Below, piece after piece: positions 46,400-55,269 of a stretch of 64,000 nt of DNA. The notes beneath the pieces are model-generated. The model saw only the letters and a program-made list of their open reading frames with translations. It was not told where the DNA came from and ran no database searches. This DNA is from Salipaludibacillus aurantiacus (GTDB lineage: Bacteria; Bacillota; Bacilli; Bacillales; Salisediminibacteriaceae), in NCBI RefSeq assembly GCF_900111295.1, contig NZ_FOGT01000004.1, forward strand, positions 124,001 to 188,000, given 5' to 3'. How positions within the stretch are numbered: the stretch's first letter is position 1; every line of letters starts with the position of its first letter. The position numbers and the translations under genes were made by a program.

Positions 46400-46423
46400 T
46401 TCATTACACTTAAATAAAATAAA

Positions 46424-46648
46424 TACGATGCAACCAGGTCCCTTGCATTTTCAAAAAGAAAGTTTGCAAGGTTAAAAGGGAAGCCGGTGAAAATCCGGCA
46501 CGGTCCCGCCACTGTAAACGTTTAGGAAAGCTTCAATTGCCACTGTGCTGAAAACACGGGAAGGCCGGCTCTTCCGGAAAGACGTAAGTCAGGATACCTG
46601 CCTGTTTGCCGGTTAAAACTCCTTCGAGGAAAGGGTGTTTAACGTCTG
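46424..46648 (+). ncRNA. Cobalamin riboswitch 1
   Basis: Class-I cobalamin aptamer. It has AGGTCCC at the 5' side, AAGGGAAGCCGGTGAAAATCC, the invariant B12 box GCCACTGT at 46508-46515, the AAGTCAGGATACCTGCC core at 46586-46602, and a P13-type hairpin (CCTTCGAGGAAAGG) at 46617-46642 that would kiss loop 5. A terminator follows at 46703-46735, so adenosylcobalamin should end transcription before cobO. Confidence 0.95.
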
Positions 46649-46702
46649 CCCAGTCCGGCTTCCAGTGAGTTTATACTGTCAGCTGCACAAAGCGAGCGTT
46701 TC

Positions 46703-46735
46703 ACGCTTTCCTTTAACGAAGGAAAGCGTTTTTTT
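46703..46735 (+). terminator. Riboswitch-controlled terminator before cobO
   Basis: CGCTTTCCTT and AAGGAAAGCG pair perfectly around TAACG, followed by seven T. It lies 28 bp before the cobO start codon and is the expression platform of riboswitch 1. Confidence 0.92.
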
Positions 46736-46763
46736 ATTTTTTTAAAAAAAAGGAGAATTTAAA

Positions 46764-47309
46764 ATGAGAGAAGAAAGCCGTCACGGAATGACGCTCGTTT
46801 ATACGGGAAACGGCAAAGGGAAAACAACGTCAGCTGTAGGGGTGGCCGTACGTGCTGCCGGCCATGATTACAAGGTGAAAATGTTTCAGTTTATTAAGTC
46901 ACCTGAGAGAACTTATGGAGAACAAAAAAGCCTTGAAAAACTTGGGGTAGAAATGGTCCAGCTGGGGAAAGGATTTACTTGGACGAAGACCCCTGAAGAA
47001 CACAGGGAAGCTTTGAGAAAAGGCTGGCCGCTGGCAAAACAGGCCATATTAAGCGGGGACTACGATGTGGTTATTCTTGATGAAATAAATAACGCTCTCG
47101 CTATAGACAGCTTTCCGGTCAATGATGTCCTGCCTCTCGAAGAGGTCGTTGAGACTATTAACAAGAAGCCTTCACACGTGCACCTCTTACTGACTGGAAG
47201 AGACGCACATGAGCGCGTTAAAGAAGCGGCAGATCTTGTATCAGTGATGGAACCTGAAAAGCATTATTATGATGAAGGACATCCGGCAATTAAAGGAATT
47301 GAGTTCTAA
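46764..47309 (+). CDS. cobO: Cob(I)yrinic acid a,c-diamide adenosyltransferase
   Basis: Adds the adenosyl group of ATP to cobalt in corrinoids. The CobA/CobO/BtuR family is shown by the P-loop GNGKGKTT near 17-24, KMFQFIKSPERTYGE, a Walker B-like VVILDEINNAL and LLLTGRDAHE. AAAGGAG precedes the ATG. First gene of the riboswitch 1 operon; cbiA begins 25 bp downstream. Confidence 0.94.
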   Translation: MREESRHGMTLVYTGNGKGKTTSAVGVAVRAAGHDYKVKMFQFIKSPERTYGEQKSLEKLGVEMVQLGKGFTWTKTPEEHREALRKGWPLAKQAILSGDYDVVILDEINNALAIDSFPVNDVLPLEEVVETINKKPSHVHLLLTGRDAHERVKEAADLVSVMEPEKHYYDEGHPAIKGIEF

Positions 47310-47334
47310 CAACACAAAAACAGGAGGACTGAAC

Positions 47335-48708
47335 ATGTCAGACAGACGGTTAGTCATAGCCGGAACGGGAAGCGGCGCAGGTAAAACGACCCTTACAATC
47401 GGGCTTATGGCCGCCTTTAAACAAAAAGGATATACAGTCCAAGGTTTTAAGTGCGGACCGGACTATATTGACCCTTCCTACCATACAGCAGTGACGGGAC
47501 GGAAATCACGGAACCTTGACAGCTGGATGCAAGGGAGAAAGGTTTTAAAAGAAGTATTAGCCTATGGAAGCAAGGGGGCGGATATCTCGATTATTGAAGG
47601 GGTGATGGGGCTATATGACGGGAAAGATCCTGCTTCTGATGAAGGAAGCACGGCGGACATCAGCGTGCTTACTGATACGCCGGTCATTCTCGTTGTAGAC
47701 TGTTCGGCGATGGCAAGAAGCGCAGCTGCAATTGTTCACGGGTTCCAGACTTTCAACCGACAGGTAAACGTCGCAGGCGTCATTGCTAACCGGACGGGCA
47801 GTGAAGGCCATTATAAGCTTGTAAAGCAGGCAATTGAACAGGAGTGCGGGGTGCCTGTTGTCGGCTATTTAAATAAGGATGACCAGTTAACGATGCCGGA
47901 ACGCCATTTAGGCCTTATTCCGTCAGTGGAACGGGGCGAGTTAAACACTTATTTTGAAGAGCTGGGCCATACAGTATCTGAGACAGTAGATGTAAACCGG
48001 CTGTATGCTGCGGCAGAAACAGCGCCGGCGCCGGAAGCCGGTTCGGGATTATTTAACCGGAAAAGAGAGCCCGTTATCAAACTGGCGGTCGCAAGAGATA
48101 CAGCTTTTAATTTTTATTATGAAGAGAATTTAGAGCTGCTTGAAGCGTACGGAGCTGAACTCGTTTATTTTTCACCGGTGGCAGGAGAAGAGCTTCCGGA
48201 AGGTGTCCATGGACTCTACATAGGCGGCGGGTTCCCGGAAATATTTGCAAAAGAGCTTTCAGAACAGGAAGGCGTAAAAGCGTCTGTCAGAGACGCTATT
48301 TATAAAGGAATGCCTGTTTTTGCAGAATGCGGCGGCTATATGTTTTTAAGCCGCTCTATTAAAACGGTGAATGGAGAGCAATATGAGATGGCAGGCGTCA
48401 TTCCCGGCACAATGGCGATGACAGGGCGTCTTCAGGCGCTCGGGTACAGAGAAGCAACGGGGGGCAGCGGCAATTTTCTTTTATCACCCGGAGAAACCGT
48501 AAAAGGCCATGAATTTCATTATTCGGCTTATTCCCCGGATGGCCCTCTTGACTCGGCGTTTCGGTCTGCCGGAAGAGGCGGAACCCATCACGAAGGCATT
48601 CTTATGAAAAACGTTGTGGCCGGCTATACTCATCTGTATTTTCCATCAAACCCGGCGGTACCGGAAAGATTTATAAATAAATGCGCGGAGTGGAAAACCT
48701 ATGGCTGA
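47335..48708 (+). CDS. cbiA: Cobyrinate a,c-diamide synthase
   Basis: Amidates the a and c side chains of cobyrinate using glutamine and ATP. N-terminal ATP-binding domain (TGSGAGKTTLTIGL near 9-22, KCGPDYIDP), C-terminal class I glutaminase with nucleophile Cys in FAECGGYMFLS and a His-Glu pair near GHEFHYS. 457 residues from ATG 47335, chosen for AGGAGG eight bases upstream. The last eight bases overlap cobQ. Its presence suggests ring synthesis genes or cobyrinate supply elsewhere. Confidence 0.94.
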   Translation: MSDRRLVIAGTGSGAGKTTLTIGLMAAFKQKGYTVQGFKCGPDYIDPSYHTAVTGRKSRNLDSWMQGRKVLKEVLAYGSKGADISIIEGVMGLYDGKDPASDEGSTADISVLTDTPVILVVDCSAMARSAAAIVHGFQTFNRQVNVAGVIANRTGSEGHYKLVKQAIEQECGVPVVGYLNKDDQLTMPERHLGLIPSVERGELNTYFEELGHTVSETVDVNRLYAAAETAPAPEAGSGLFNRKREPVIKLAVARDTAFNFYYEENLELLEAYGAELVYFSPVAGEELPEGVHGLYIGGGFPEIFAKELSEQEGVKASVRDAIYKGMPVFAECGGYMFLSRSIKTVNGEQYEMAGVIPGTMAMTGRLQALGYREATGGSGNFLLSPGETVKGHEFHYSAYSPDGPLDSAFRSAGRGGTHHEGILMKNVVAGYTHLYFPSNPAVPERFINKCAEWKTYG

Positions 48709-50230
48709 GTGTTTACCGGTTATGATTCAAGGCACCCATTCAGATGCAGGGAAAAGTATTCTCGTTACCGCTTTGTGCCGGATTTATGCTGATGAGGGCT
48801 ATCGTACAGCACCTTTTAAATCTCAAAACATGGCTCTCAACTCTTATATTACAACAGACGGCAAAGAAATTGGCCGTGCTCAGGGAGTGCAGGCAGAAGC
48901 AGCGGGGATACCGGCGACGACATGGATGAACCCAATTTTAATTAAACCGTCAGGAGACCGCAATTCTCAAATTGTCGTTCACGGGAAACCTTTTAAAAAC
49001 ATGAAAGCAGGGGAATACCGGGAGGATTTTTACAAAAAAGGGCTGAAGCTGATAGAAGAAAGCTATAACAGGCTCGCAGCGGAATTTGAACGGATTGTCA
49101 TCGAAGGGGCGGGAAGTCCGGCAGAGATTAATTTAAACGACCGGGAACTCGTTAATATGAGTGTTGCCAAAATGGCGAAGGCGCCAGTTGTTTTAGTCGG
49201 AGACATTGATAAAGGAGGCGTTTTTGCAAGTCTCGCCGGGACCCTGCAGCTTCTTGAATCGGAAGACCGGAACCGGGTTATCGGCGTTATTATTAATAAA
49301 TTCCGGGGTGACCGGGAGCTGCTGGAACCTGGGCTTGACTGGTTCGAAACATATACCGGTCTACCGGTGCTGGGCGTCATTCCGCATATTCCGAATCTGA
49401 ATATAGAAGCGGAAGACTCACTTGCACTTGAGCATCAGACGGTTGCGGGAGAGGTGGATAAAGAAATAGACATTGCCGTCATTTGTTATCCCCGTGTGTC
49501 TAATTTTACTGATGCAGACCCTCTCATGAAGGAGCTTGACTGCCAGGTCCGCTTCGTAAGGACAGTAAATGACTTAGGCAAGCCGGATCTTGTTATCCTT
49601 CCCGGAAGCAAGAACACTCTTTCAGATATGCAATGGCTTCAGACTGCCGGCATGGCTGAACAGGTCAAGTTATTGGCGGAGACAGCCTGTGTCATTGGAA
49701 TCTGCGGCGGATACCAGATGCTTGGCCGGCAGCTGGAGGACCCTGAAGAAGTTGAATCGTCAAGTAAACGCATTTCAGGGCTGGGCTTGATTAAAGAGAT
49801 GTCCACTGTCCTGCTCACGTCTAAAAAGACAGTTTTATCCCGCGGGAAAGCCCGTTACGGAAACCATAACTTGCCGGTTTCAGGTTATGAAATCCATATG
49901 GGAATATCTTCTTACGAGAGTAAAGAGAACAGCTTTTTTATTGAACTGGACAGTGGGGAAAAGGATGGTTATATCAGCCCGGACGGCCGGCTGATTGGCA
50001 CTTACTTCCATGGAATATTTGAAAATGATCAGTTCAGAAGCATTCTGATAAATGAGCTTAGGCAATCTAAAGGGCTGCCTCCGTTATACAGCCGACCGGC
50101 CTATAATCAAATAAAAGAAGAAGCCTTTTCCAGGCTCGCTGGAACGGTAAAGAACCACCTGAATATGGAACTTCTGGAAGAAGAAATTAGAAAGTATCAA
50201 ATGAAGGTAAGGGGAAGAGCAGGTAAATGA
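48701..50230 (+). CDS. cobQ: Cobyric acid synthase
   Basis: Amidates side chains b, d, e and g of adenosylcobyrinate diamide. CobQ/CbiP features: MIQGTHSDAGKSILVTALCR at the start, APFKSQNMALNSY, the DIDKGGVFASL stretch and a glutaminase domain with CGGYQMLG and a C-terminal GTYFHGIFE. 509 residues, normal length. Coupled to both neighbours by overlaps. Confidence 0.95.
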   Translation: MAECLPVMIQGTHSDAGKSILVTALCRIYADEGYRTAPFKSQNMALNSYITTDGKEIGRAQGVQAEAAGIPATTWMNPILIKPSGDRNSQIVVHGKPFKNMKAGEYREDFYKKGLKLIEESYNRLAAEFERIVIEGAGSPAEINLNDRELVNMSVAKMAKAPVVLVGDIDKGGVFASLAGTLQLLESEDRNRVIGVIINKFRGDRELLEPGLDWFETYTGLPVLGVIPHIPNLNIEAEDSLALEHQTVAGEVDKEIDIAVICYPRVSNFTDADPLMKELDCQVRFVRTVNDLGKPDLVILPGSKNTLSDMQWLQTAGMAEQVKLLAETACVIGICGGYQMLGRQLEDPEEVESSSKRISGLGLIKEMSTVLLTSKKTVLSRGKARYGNHNLPVSGYEIHMGISSYESKENSFFIELDSGEKDGYISPDGRLIGTYFHGIFENDQFRSILINELRQSKGLPPLYSRPAYNQIKEEAFSRLAGTVKNHLNMELLEEEIRKYQMKVRGRAGK

Positions 50231-51291
50231 AGCATACAATTAACGCAATTAAACCAGTGAATAAAGAGGCCGGAAAAAGAGCGCAGGCTCATTTGAACCG
50301 GTTGACCAAACCGCCGGGGAGCTTGGGGAGACTTGAGGAATTGGCTGTGAAGCTGGCAGAAATCGCAGGGAACCCGTTACCTGAGGCGGCTCCTCCCGCT
50401 TCCATCGTTTTTGCTGCTGATCACGGCATTGCGACTGAAGGTGTATCTGCCTATCCTCAGAAAGTGACAGAGCAGATGGTTTATAATTTTCTTAATGGCG
50501 GGGCGGCGATAAACGTCCTCGCAAAACAGGCCGGCGCTTGTTTTAAGCTGGTCGATGTAGGAGTGGCAGCTGACTTAGAAGGCACAGGTTTAATTGATAA
50601 AAAAATCCGCTATGGAACTGGTAATTTTCTAAAAGAAAAGGCGATGACACGAGCTGAGGCAGAACAGGCAATCCTAATTGGCATCGAAATGGCTGTGGAG
50701 GCGATCAGCCAGGGCGCCCGTTCTCTCATACTCGGGGAAATGGGAATAGGTAATACAACGTCTGCCAGTGCGATACTTGCTGTGTTAAGGGGAGGTCACA
50801 TTGAGCATATTGTCGGCCATGGTACCGGTATCTCACCTGAAAAGCGGCTCCTTAAAGAAAAAGTGATCCGACAGGCATTAGCTGCCCGAAAACCTGACTG
50901 TGAAAATGTGGTCGATATTCTATCCGCAGTTGGAGGCTTAGAGATTGCAGGAATGACCGGAGCCGTGTTAGGAGCAGCTTCAAAACAGACGCCTATAATT
51001 ATTGATGGATTTATTTGCACCATTTCAGCCCTGCTTGCTGTAAAACTTTCACCCAGCGTTAAGGATTATTTGATTTTCAGCCACCTTTCCCAGGAACCGG
51101 GCCACAAGGTGGCACTGAAAATGCTTGGAGAAGCCCCCTTACTCGATCTGAACTTACGGCTTGGTGAAGGAACAGGTGCAGCTCTCGCTTATCCGTTACT
51201 GGAGTCGGCGGTAAGAATTTTAAAAGATATGGCAGTCTTTACGGATGAAGGGGTTCCGGCTCTGCAAAACTCTGAAAAGACATATAATTGA
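50227..51291 (+). CDS. cobT: Nicotinate-nucleotide-dimethylbenzimidazole phosphoribosyltransferase
   Basis: Activates the lower-ligand base to alpha-ribazole-5'-phosphate. Family blocks: LTKPPGSLGRLEELA near 27-41, FAADHGIATEGVSAYP, NFLNGGAAINVLA, LGEMGIGNTTSAS and GHGTGI. 354 residues. The ATGA overlap with cobQ indicates coupling. It ends the riboswitch 1 operon; the next promoter lies just past its stop. Confidence 0.95.
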   Translation: MKHTINAIKPVNKEAGKRAQAHLNRLTKPPGSLGRLEELAVKLAEIAGNPLPEAAPPASIVFAADHGIATEGVSAYPQKVTEQMVYNFLNGGAAINVLAKQAGACFKLVDVGVAADLEGTGLIDKKIRYGTGNFLKEKAMTRAEAEQAILIGIEMAVEAISQGARSLILGEMGIGNTTSASAILAVLRGGHIEHIVGHGTGISPEKRLLKEKVIRQALAARKPDCENVVDILSAVGGLEIAGMTGAVLGAASKQTPIIIDGFICTISALLAVKLSPSVKDYLIFSHLSQEPGHKVALKMLGEAPLLDLNLRLGEGTGAALAYPLLESAVRILKDMAVFTDEGVPALQNSEKTYN

Positions 51292-51292
51292 A

Positions 51293-51321
51293 TTTACAAT
51301 ACTTCAAAACTCATTTATACT
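51293..51321 (+). promoter_or_regulatory. SigA-type promoter of the btu-cob operon
   Basis: TTTACA at 51293-51298, a 17-bp spacer and TATACT at 51316-51321. Transcription would begin near 51328, just before riboswitch 2. Confidence 0.7.
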
Positions 51322-51349
51322 GAATTTGTTAACAAAAAGACGAATTTCA

Positions 51350-51576
51350 TAGATGCAATCAGGTTCTTTATTCTGGTCTTACCAGACCGGATAAAGTTAA
51401 AAGGGAACCCGGTGAAAATCCGGGACGGTCCCGCCACTGTAAGCGTTCAGGTTCTCTGCAAGCATCCCACTGTGCTTTTTATAAGGCATGGGAAGGGGCA
51501 GATGAGCCATTGAGGCGCAAGTCAGGAGACCTGCCTGTTTGTTTTTTAAACACCTTCGAGGAAAGGGATGTTTAAC
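51350..51576 (+). ncRNA. Cobalamin riboswitch 2
   Basis: Second class-I cobalamin aptamer: AAGGGAACCCGGTGAAAATCC, B12 box GCCACTGT at 51433-51440, AAGTCAGGAGACCTGCC at 51519-51535 and a P13-type hairpin at 51548-51573. The terminator at 51656-51686 precedes btuF by 38 bases. It resembles riboswitch 1 in the P13 region, but the peripheral arms differ. Confidence 0.95.
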
Positions 51577-51655
51577 GTTCATGTTCAGCTGTCCACGGGC
51601 GGCTGGGCTCCGGTGCCTCGTATATACACACCGGTATTAAGAACATAAACATTCA

Positions 51656-51686
51656 GCGCTTTTCCTTAAGGAATGGCGTTTTTTTG
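51656..51686 (+). terminator. Riboswitch-controlled terminator before btuF
   Basis: CGCTTTTCC pairs imperfectly with GGAATGGCG around TTAA, followed by seven T. Expression platform of riboswitch 2. Confidence 0.85.
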
Positions 51687-51723
51687 TGGCAAAAATTTAT
51701 TACATATGCAGGAGGAACAGGAA

Positions 51724-52764
51724 ATGGAAAACGTGTTGAAAAAGTGGGGAAAGGTAACTGCAGGACTAGCAATGGCTGCAACTTTACTAACAGCGTGCGG
51801 AAATGAAGAGGACAATATCGGCAATGAACAGAATGACGGCAACAACGCCGTACAAAATAACGCCGAAGAAAATGCCGCAGGGAATGAGAATGCAAACGAG
51901 GCAGGAGAAGGAAATGATAATGGGTTCCCGGTAACTTTAACAGACAGCACGGGCAATGAAGTGACAATTGACGAAGAACCTGAGACGCTGGTCTCATTAT
52001 TGCCGAGTAATACGGAAATTCTTTTTGAGCTTGGGGCAGGGGACAGGCTGATCGGTGTATCTGAATACTGTAACTACCCTGAAGAAACAGCTGACATTGA
52101 CAATGTAGGCGCACAGGATATGGACCCTGAACTCATTCTCTCACTTGACCCGGACATCGTTTTTGTCCAGGCTTACCATGAGGAAAATCATTCAGATATC
52201 CTCAACCAGTATGAAGAGGCGGGAATTGATGTCATCGTTGTTGAAGGCGGAAACTCTTTTGAAGAGGTATATGAAACAATCCAGATGATAGGCGAAGCTA
52301 CAGGAACGGGTGACCGGGCTGATGAAATAGTAGCAGATATGGAAGAGAGACTCGAAGAAATTAAAGAGCAGGCTGCTGATATACCTGAAGAAGACCAGAA
52401 AAAAGTCTGGGTAGAAGTCGCGCCGTCACCGGATATTTTTACGACCGGGCAAGGCACATTTATGCATGAAATGCTTGAGTCTATTAACGCGGTGAACGCA
52501 GCTGAAGAAGAAGAAGGATGGGTTAATTTAAACGAAGAAGAAATCGTCATGTTAAATCCGGATGTGATCATCACCACTTACGGCTATTATGTAGATGACC
52601 CGCAGCAGGAAGTCCTCTCACGGGACGGGTGGGCTGAAGTACCGGCCGTACAGAATGAGCGGATTCATGATGTGGATAATGATACAGTGACGAGGCCGGG
52701 TCCACGTTTGATTGAAGGAGTGGAGACTCTTGCCGAGCTCGTTTATCCGGACGTTTTTAAGTAA
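51724..52764 (+). CDS. btuF: Cobalamin/corrinoid-binding lipoprotein
   Basis: Captures corrinoids outside the membrane. Lipobox LTAC, an Asn- and Glu-rich acidic linker, then the class III binding-protein fold (FPVTLTDSTGNEVTID, LPSNTEILFELGAGDRLIGVSEYCNYP, GRDGWAEVPAV-type end). ATG 51724 follows AGGAGG by eight bases. Assigned to B12 rather than iron because of the riboswitch and the downstream cob genes. It overlaps btuC. Confidence 0.92.
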   Translation: MENVLKKWGKVTAGLAMAATLLTACGNEEDNIGNEQNDGNNAVQNNAEENAAGNENANEAGEGNDNGFPVTLTDSTGNEVTIDEEPETLVSLLPSNTEILFELGAGDRLIGVSEYCNYPEETADIDNVGAQDMDPELILSLDPDIVFVQAYHEENHSDILNQYEEAGIDVIVVEGGNSFEEVYETIQMIGEATGTGDRADEIVADMEERLEEIKEQAADIPEEDQKKVWVEVAPSPDIFTTGQGTFMHEMLESINAVNAAEEEEGWVNLNEEEIVMLNPDVIITTYGYYVDDPQQEVLSRDGWAEVPAVQNERIHDVDNDTVTRPGPRLIEGVETLAELVYPDVFK

Positions 52765-53800
52765 ACGGATTTTTTGGGTGTACGTGCTGAGTGGAGGATT
52801 TGTTTTAGGTGCTGTCCTCCTCTCGCTCATTTGGAGCAGTGTCTCGATCCCTGTCGGACATGTCGTTCATATTCTTTCAGACAATGTACTAGGCTGGTCT
52901 TTGATGGCCGAGGTGCCTGCTAATGAAGAACGGATCATCTGGAATATTCGTCTTCCCCGCGTCCTTCTGGCGCTTTGTGTCGGCGCCTCATTAGCACTTG
53001 CGGGGGCAGCTTTTCAGGGGCTTCTCAGGAACCCGCTCGCTGATCCTTACACTATCGGCGTGTCTTCCGGGGCCGCTTTAGGGGCTGTCACCGTCATATT
53101 TTTTCAGCTGACTATCTTCGGCCTTGGAAGTTTTACGTTGCCCGTGATGGCGATCATCGGCGGCTTTCTTGCACTGATGCTCGTTTTTGGACTGGTGAAA
53201 ATTGCGAGCAGGAGTCTGGCGATAGAAACCATTATCCTGGCTGGTATTATTATGAGTTCTTTTATAGGGGCGGTCATTTCCCTGATTATCGCACTTGGGG
53301 ACCAGGACGCGATGACCCAGATTATCTACTGGCTTTACGGCAGTGTCGGCATGAGAGGCTGGAGCCATGTGCAGCTTATAGTGCCGTTTATGCTTATCGG
53401 CATGTTTCTTCTTCTTATTCATTACAGGGAGCTGAACGCCCTGGCTTTAGGAGAAGAAGCCGCGGAACATATTGGAGTGAACGTGCAGCGGGGAAAAATA
53501 GTCATTTTACTTGGTGCTTCTTTATTAACAGGCGCCTCTGTCGCCGTCTCAGGAATGATTGGTTTTGTGGGGCTTGTTATTCCGCATTTAGTCAGGCTGA
53601 TCAGCGGCCCTAACCACCGGCATGTCCTGCCTTTATCTTTACTGGCAGGAGGGGGATTTCTTATCTTAGCTGATTTGGTGTCACGGACAATTATCGCGCC
53701 AAAAGAACTGCCGATCGGTGTCATAACGGCATTAATTGGCGCACCGGTATTTGCATTGCTGCTTATCAGAAACCGGCTTGGAAAGGGGAAAACGGCATGA
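52730..53800 (+). CDS. btuC: Corrinoid ABC transporter permease
   Basis: FecCD/BtuC-type permease with about ten hydrophobic segments and the signatures RLPRVLLALCVGASLALAGA, QGLLRNPLADPYTIGVSSGAA and GFVGLVIPHLVRL. Start uncertain: TTG 52730 has GAAGGAG nine bases upstream and overlaps btuF by 35 bases; TTG 52712 would extend it. It couples to the ATPase gene through an ATGA overlap at 53797. Confidence 0.92.
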   Translation: MPSSFIRTFLSKRIFWVYVLSGGFVLGAVLLSLIWSSVSIPVGHVVHILSDNVLGWSLMAEVPANEERIIWNIRLPRVLLALCVGASLALAGAAFQGLLRNPLADPYTIGVSSGAALGAVTVIFFQLTIFGLGSFTLPVMAIIGGFLALMLVFGLVKIASRSLAIETIILAGIIMSSFIGAVISLIIALGDQDAMTQIIYWLYGSVGMRGWSHVQLIVPFMLIGMFLLLIHYRELNALALGEEAAEHIGVNVQRGKIVILLGASLLTGASVAVSGMIGFVGLVIPHLVRLISGPNHRHVLPLSLLAGGGFLILADLVSRTIIAPKELPIGVITALIGAPVFALLLIRNRLGKGKTA

Positions 53801-55269
53801 TCGGGATTAAAAATCTCACTGGCGGCTATGGAAACAAGCCAGTGATACAAAATGTAAATTTTTCTCTTGAAAAAGGGGAGTTCTTTGGTCTTCTAGGTCC
53901 AAATGGAAGCGGGAAAACCACCCTTTTTAAACTGATTACAGGGGCTCTGCCTGCAGCCGGCGGAGAAATCACGGTGGATGGAAAGCCTCTGTCCGGATTT
54001 TCAAAGCTGGAAAAGGCCCGTATGATTGCTGTACTTACTCAGGAAGCCCACGTGTCCTTTGATTTTACTGTGGAGGAAATTGTCAGTCTCGGCCGGTATG
54101 CCTTCCAAAAAGGTCTGTTTAAAAGCCTCTCCAGGCAGGACCGGAAAGTCATTGATGACGTGATGGAACTGACTGGTGTAACAAAATACCGGGACACACA
54201 GTTCCGTTTAATCAGCGGAGGAGAAAAGCAGAGGGTTCTTCTCGCTAAAGCGCTGGCACAGGAACCAAAAATTATGCTGCTTGATGAACCGACCAATCAT
54301 CTCGATGTGAAACATTCTTTCCATATGCTTGACCTGTTAAAGGAATGGCAGCGAGAATATGGTCTGACTGTCTTTGCGATTTTACATGATTTAAATGTGG
54401 CCGCCCTTTATGCCGACAGAGTCGCTTTACTTCATGAAGGCAGTTTCCTGAAAACAGGAGGTGTGGACATTCTCCGGGATGAATCGCTCCTGCGGCAAGT
54501 CTATGAAGTGGATGTGAAATCCCAGCCGCACCCGTATGTTCCGAAACCCCAGCTGCTGATGACACCTGAGGAGAAGGCAGACCCGCAAAAAGATCACTTC
54601 TCCCGCTCATACCGAGTGCGGCAAAATGAAGGGCTGATCCATATTGAGTTTAATGACCCGTTAAGAACGATCTCAAACGGCGTGACTGGAGAAGGAATTC
54701 AATGGTTAAACCATTTCTGTAATTTTCATGTCAATAAGAATTACGACGGCGGCGATCCTGTCGATGACATGACGAACTGGATGGCAAACCAGGGTATCCC
54801 TCCTGAAAAGGCTGCCGGTATGATGACCGCAGTGAAGCTTGAAGATATGGTGCTGCTTGAAAAAGAATATGAAGGAATCAGGCTTCTGGCCATGGTCACC
54901 GCCGGGGTGGGAAATGCCGTCGACATTACAAGTGAAGAACTGGACAGTGAGATAGGAAAAATAGGAACAATTAATATCATGGTCTTCCTTGACAGTCATT
55001 TCACAGACGGAGCACTCGTCAACGCCTGTCTATCCGCGACTGAAGCAAAAACTAAAGCACTGCAGGATTTAAATATTAAAGATCCTTATACTGGCACAAT
55101 TGCTACCGGGACGTCTACTGACAGCCTGTTAATCGGGACGACTCAGAAAGTCGAAAGGACCCCTTATGCCGGTTCGGGAACTGTTGCCGGGAAAGCGATA
55201 GGAACGGCTGTCTATGACGCGGTCACAGGAGCTGTCCGTAAATATGAGAAAAGGCAGCGGAGGTCTTAA
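53797..55269 (+). CDS. btuD: BtuD-CbiZ fusion: corrinoid ABC ATPase fused to adenosylcobinamide amidohydrolase
   Basis: Residues 1-255 are an ABC ATPase: Walker A GPNGSGKTT near 34-42, signature ISGGEKQR, Walker B IMLLDEPTNHLD and switch His in ILHDLN. Residues about 265-485 are a CbiZ domain (GNAVDITSEE, TINIMVFLDSHFTDGALVNA, EAKTKALQDL, TGTSTDSLLIGTT), which removes the lower-ligand part of incoming corrinoids to give cobyric acid. This coupling of import and remodelling is known from other Bacilli. The product would feed CbiB and CobD below. Confidence 0.93.
   Translation: MIGIKNLTGGYGNKPVIQNVNFSLEKGEFFGLLGPNGSGKTTLFKLITGALPAAGGEITVDGKPLSGFSKLEKARMIAVLTQEAHVSFDFTVEEIVSLGRYAFQKGLFKSLSRQDRKVIDDVMELTGVTKYRDTQFRLISGGEKQRVLLAKALAQEPKIMLLDEPTNHLDVKHSFHMLDLLKEWQREYGLTVFAILHDLNVAALYADRVALLHEGSFLKTGGVDILRDESLLRQVYEVDVKSQPHPYVPKPQLLMTPEEKADPQKDHFSRSYRVRQNEGLIHIEFNDPLRTISNGVTGEGIQWLNHFCNFHVNKNYDGGDPVDDMTNWMANQGIPPEKAAGMMTAVKLEDMVLLEKEYEGIRLLAMVTAGVGNAVDITSEELDSEIGKIGTINIMVFLDSHFTDGALVNACLSATEAKTKALQDLNIKDPYTGTIATGTSTDSLLIGTTQKVERTPYAGSGTVAGKAIGTAVYDAVTGAVRKYEKRQRRS

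Noticed and set aside
51653-52114. 153-aa minus-strand ORF over btuF
   Set aside because: Low-complexity shadow of the btuF frame (His, Leu, Pro-rich) with no start signal.
54272-54610. 112-aa minus-strand ORF over the BtuD-CbiZ junction
   Set aside because: Shadow ORF; the fusion frame is uninterrupted and both domains are complete.
53797-55269. BtuD-CbiZ fusion as an assembly error joining two genes
   Set aside because: There is no frameshift or stop at the junction, and the same fusion is known from other Bacilli.
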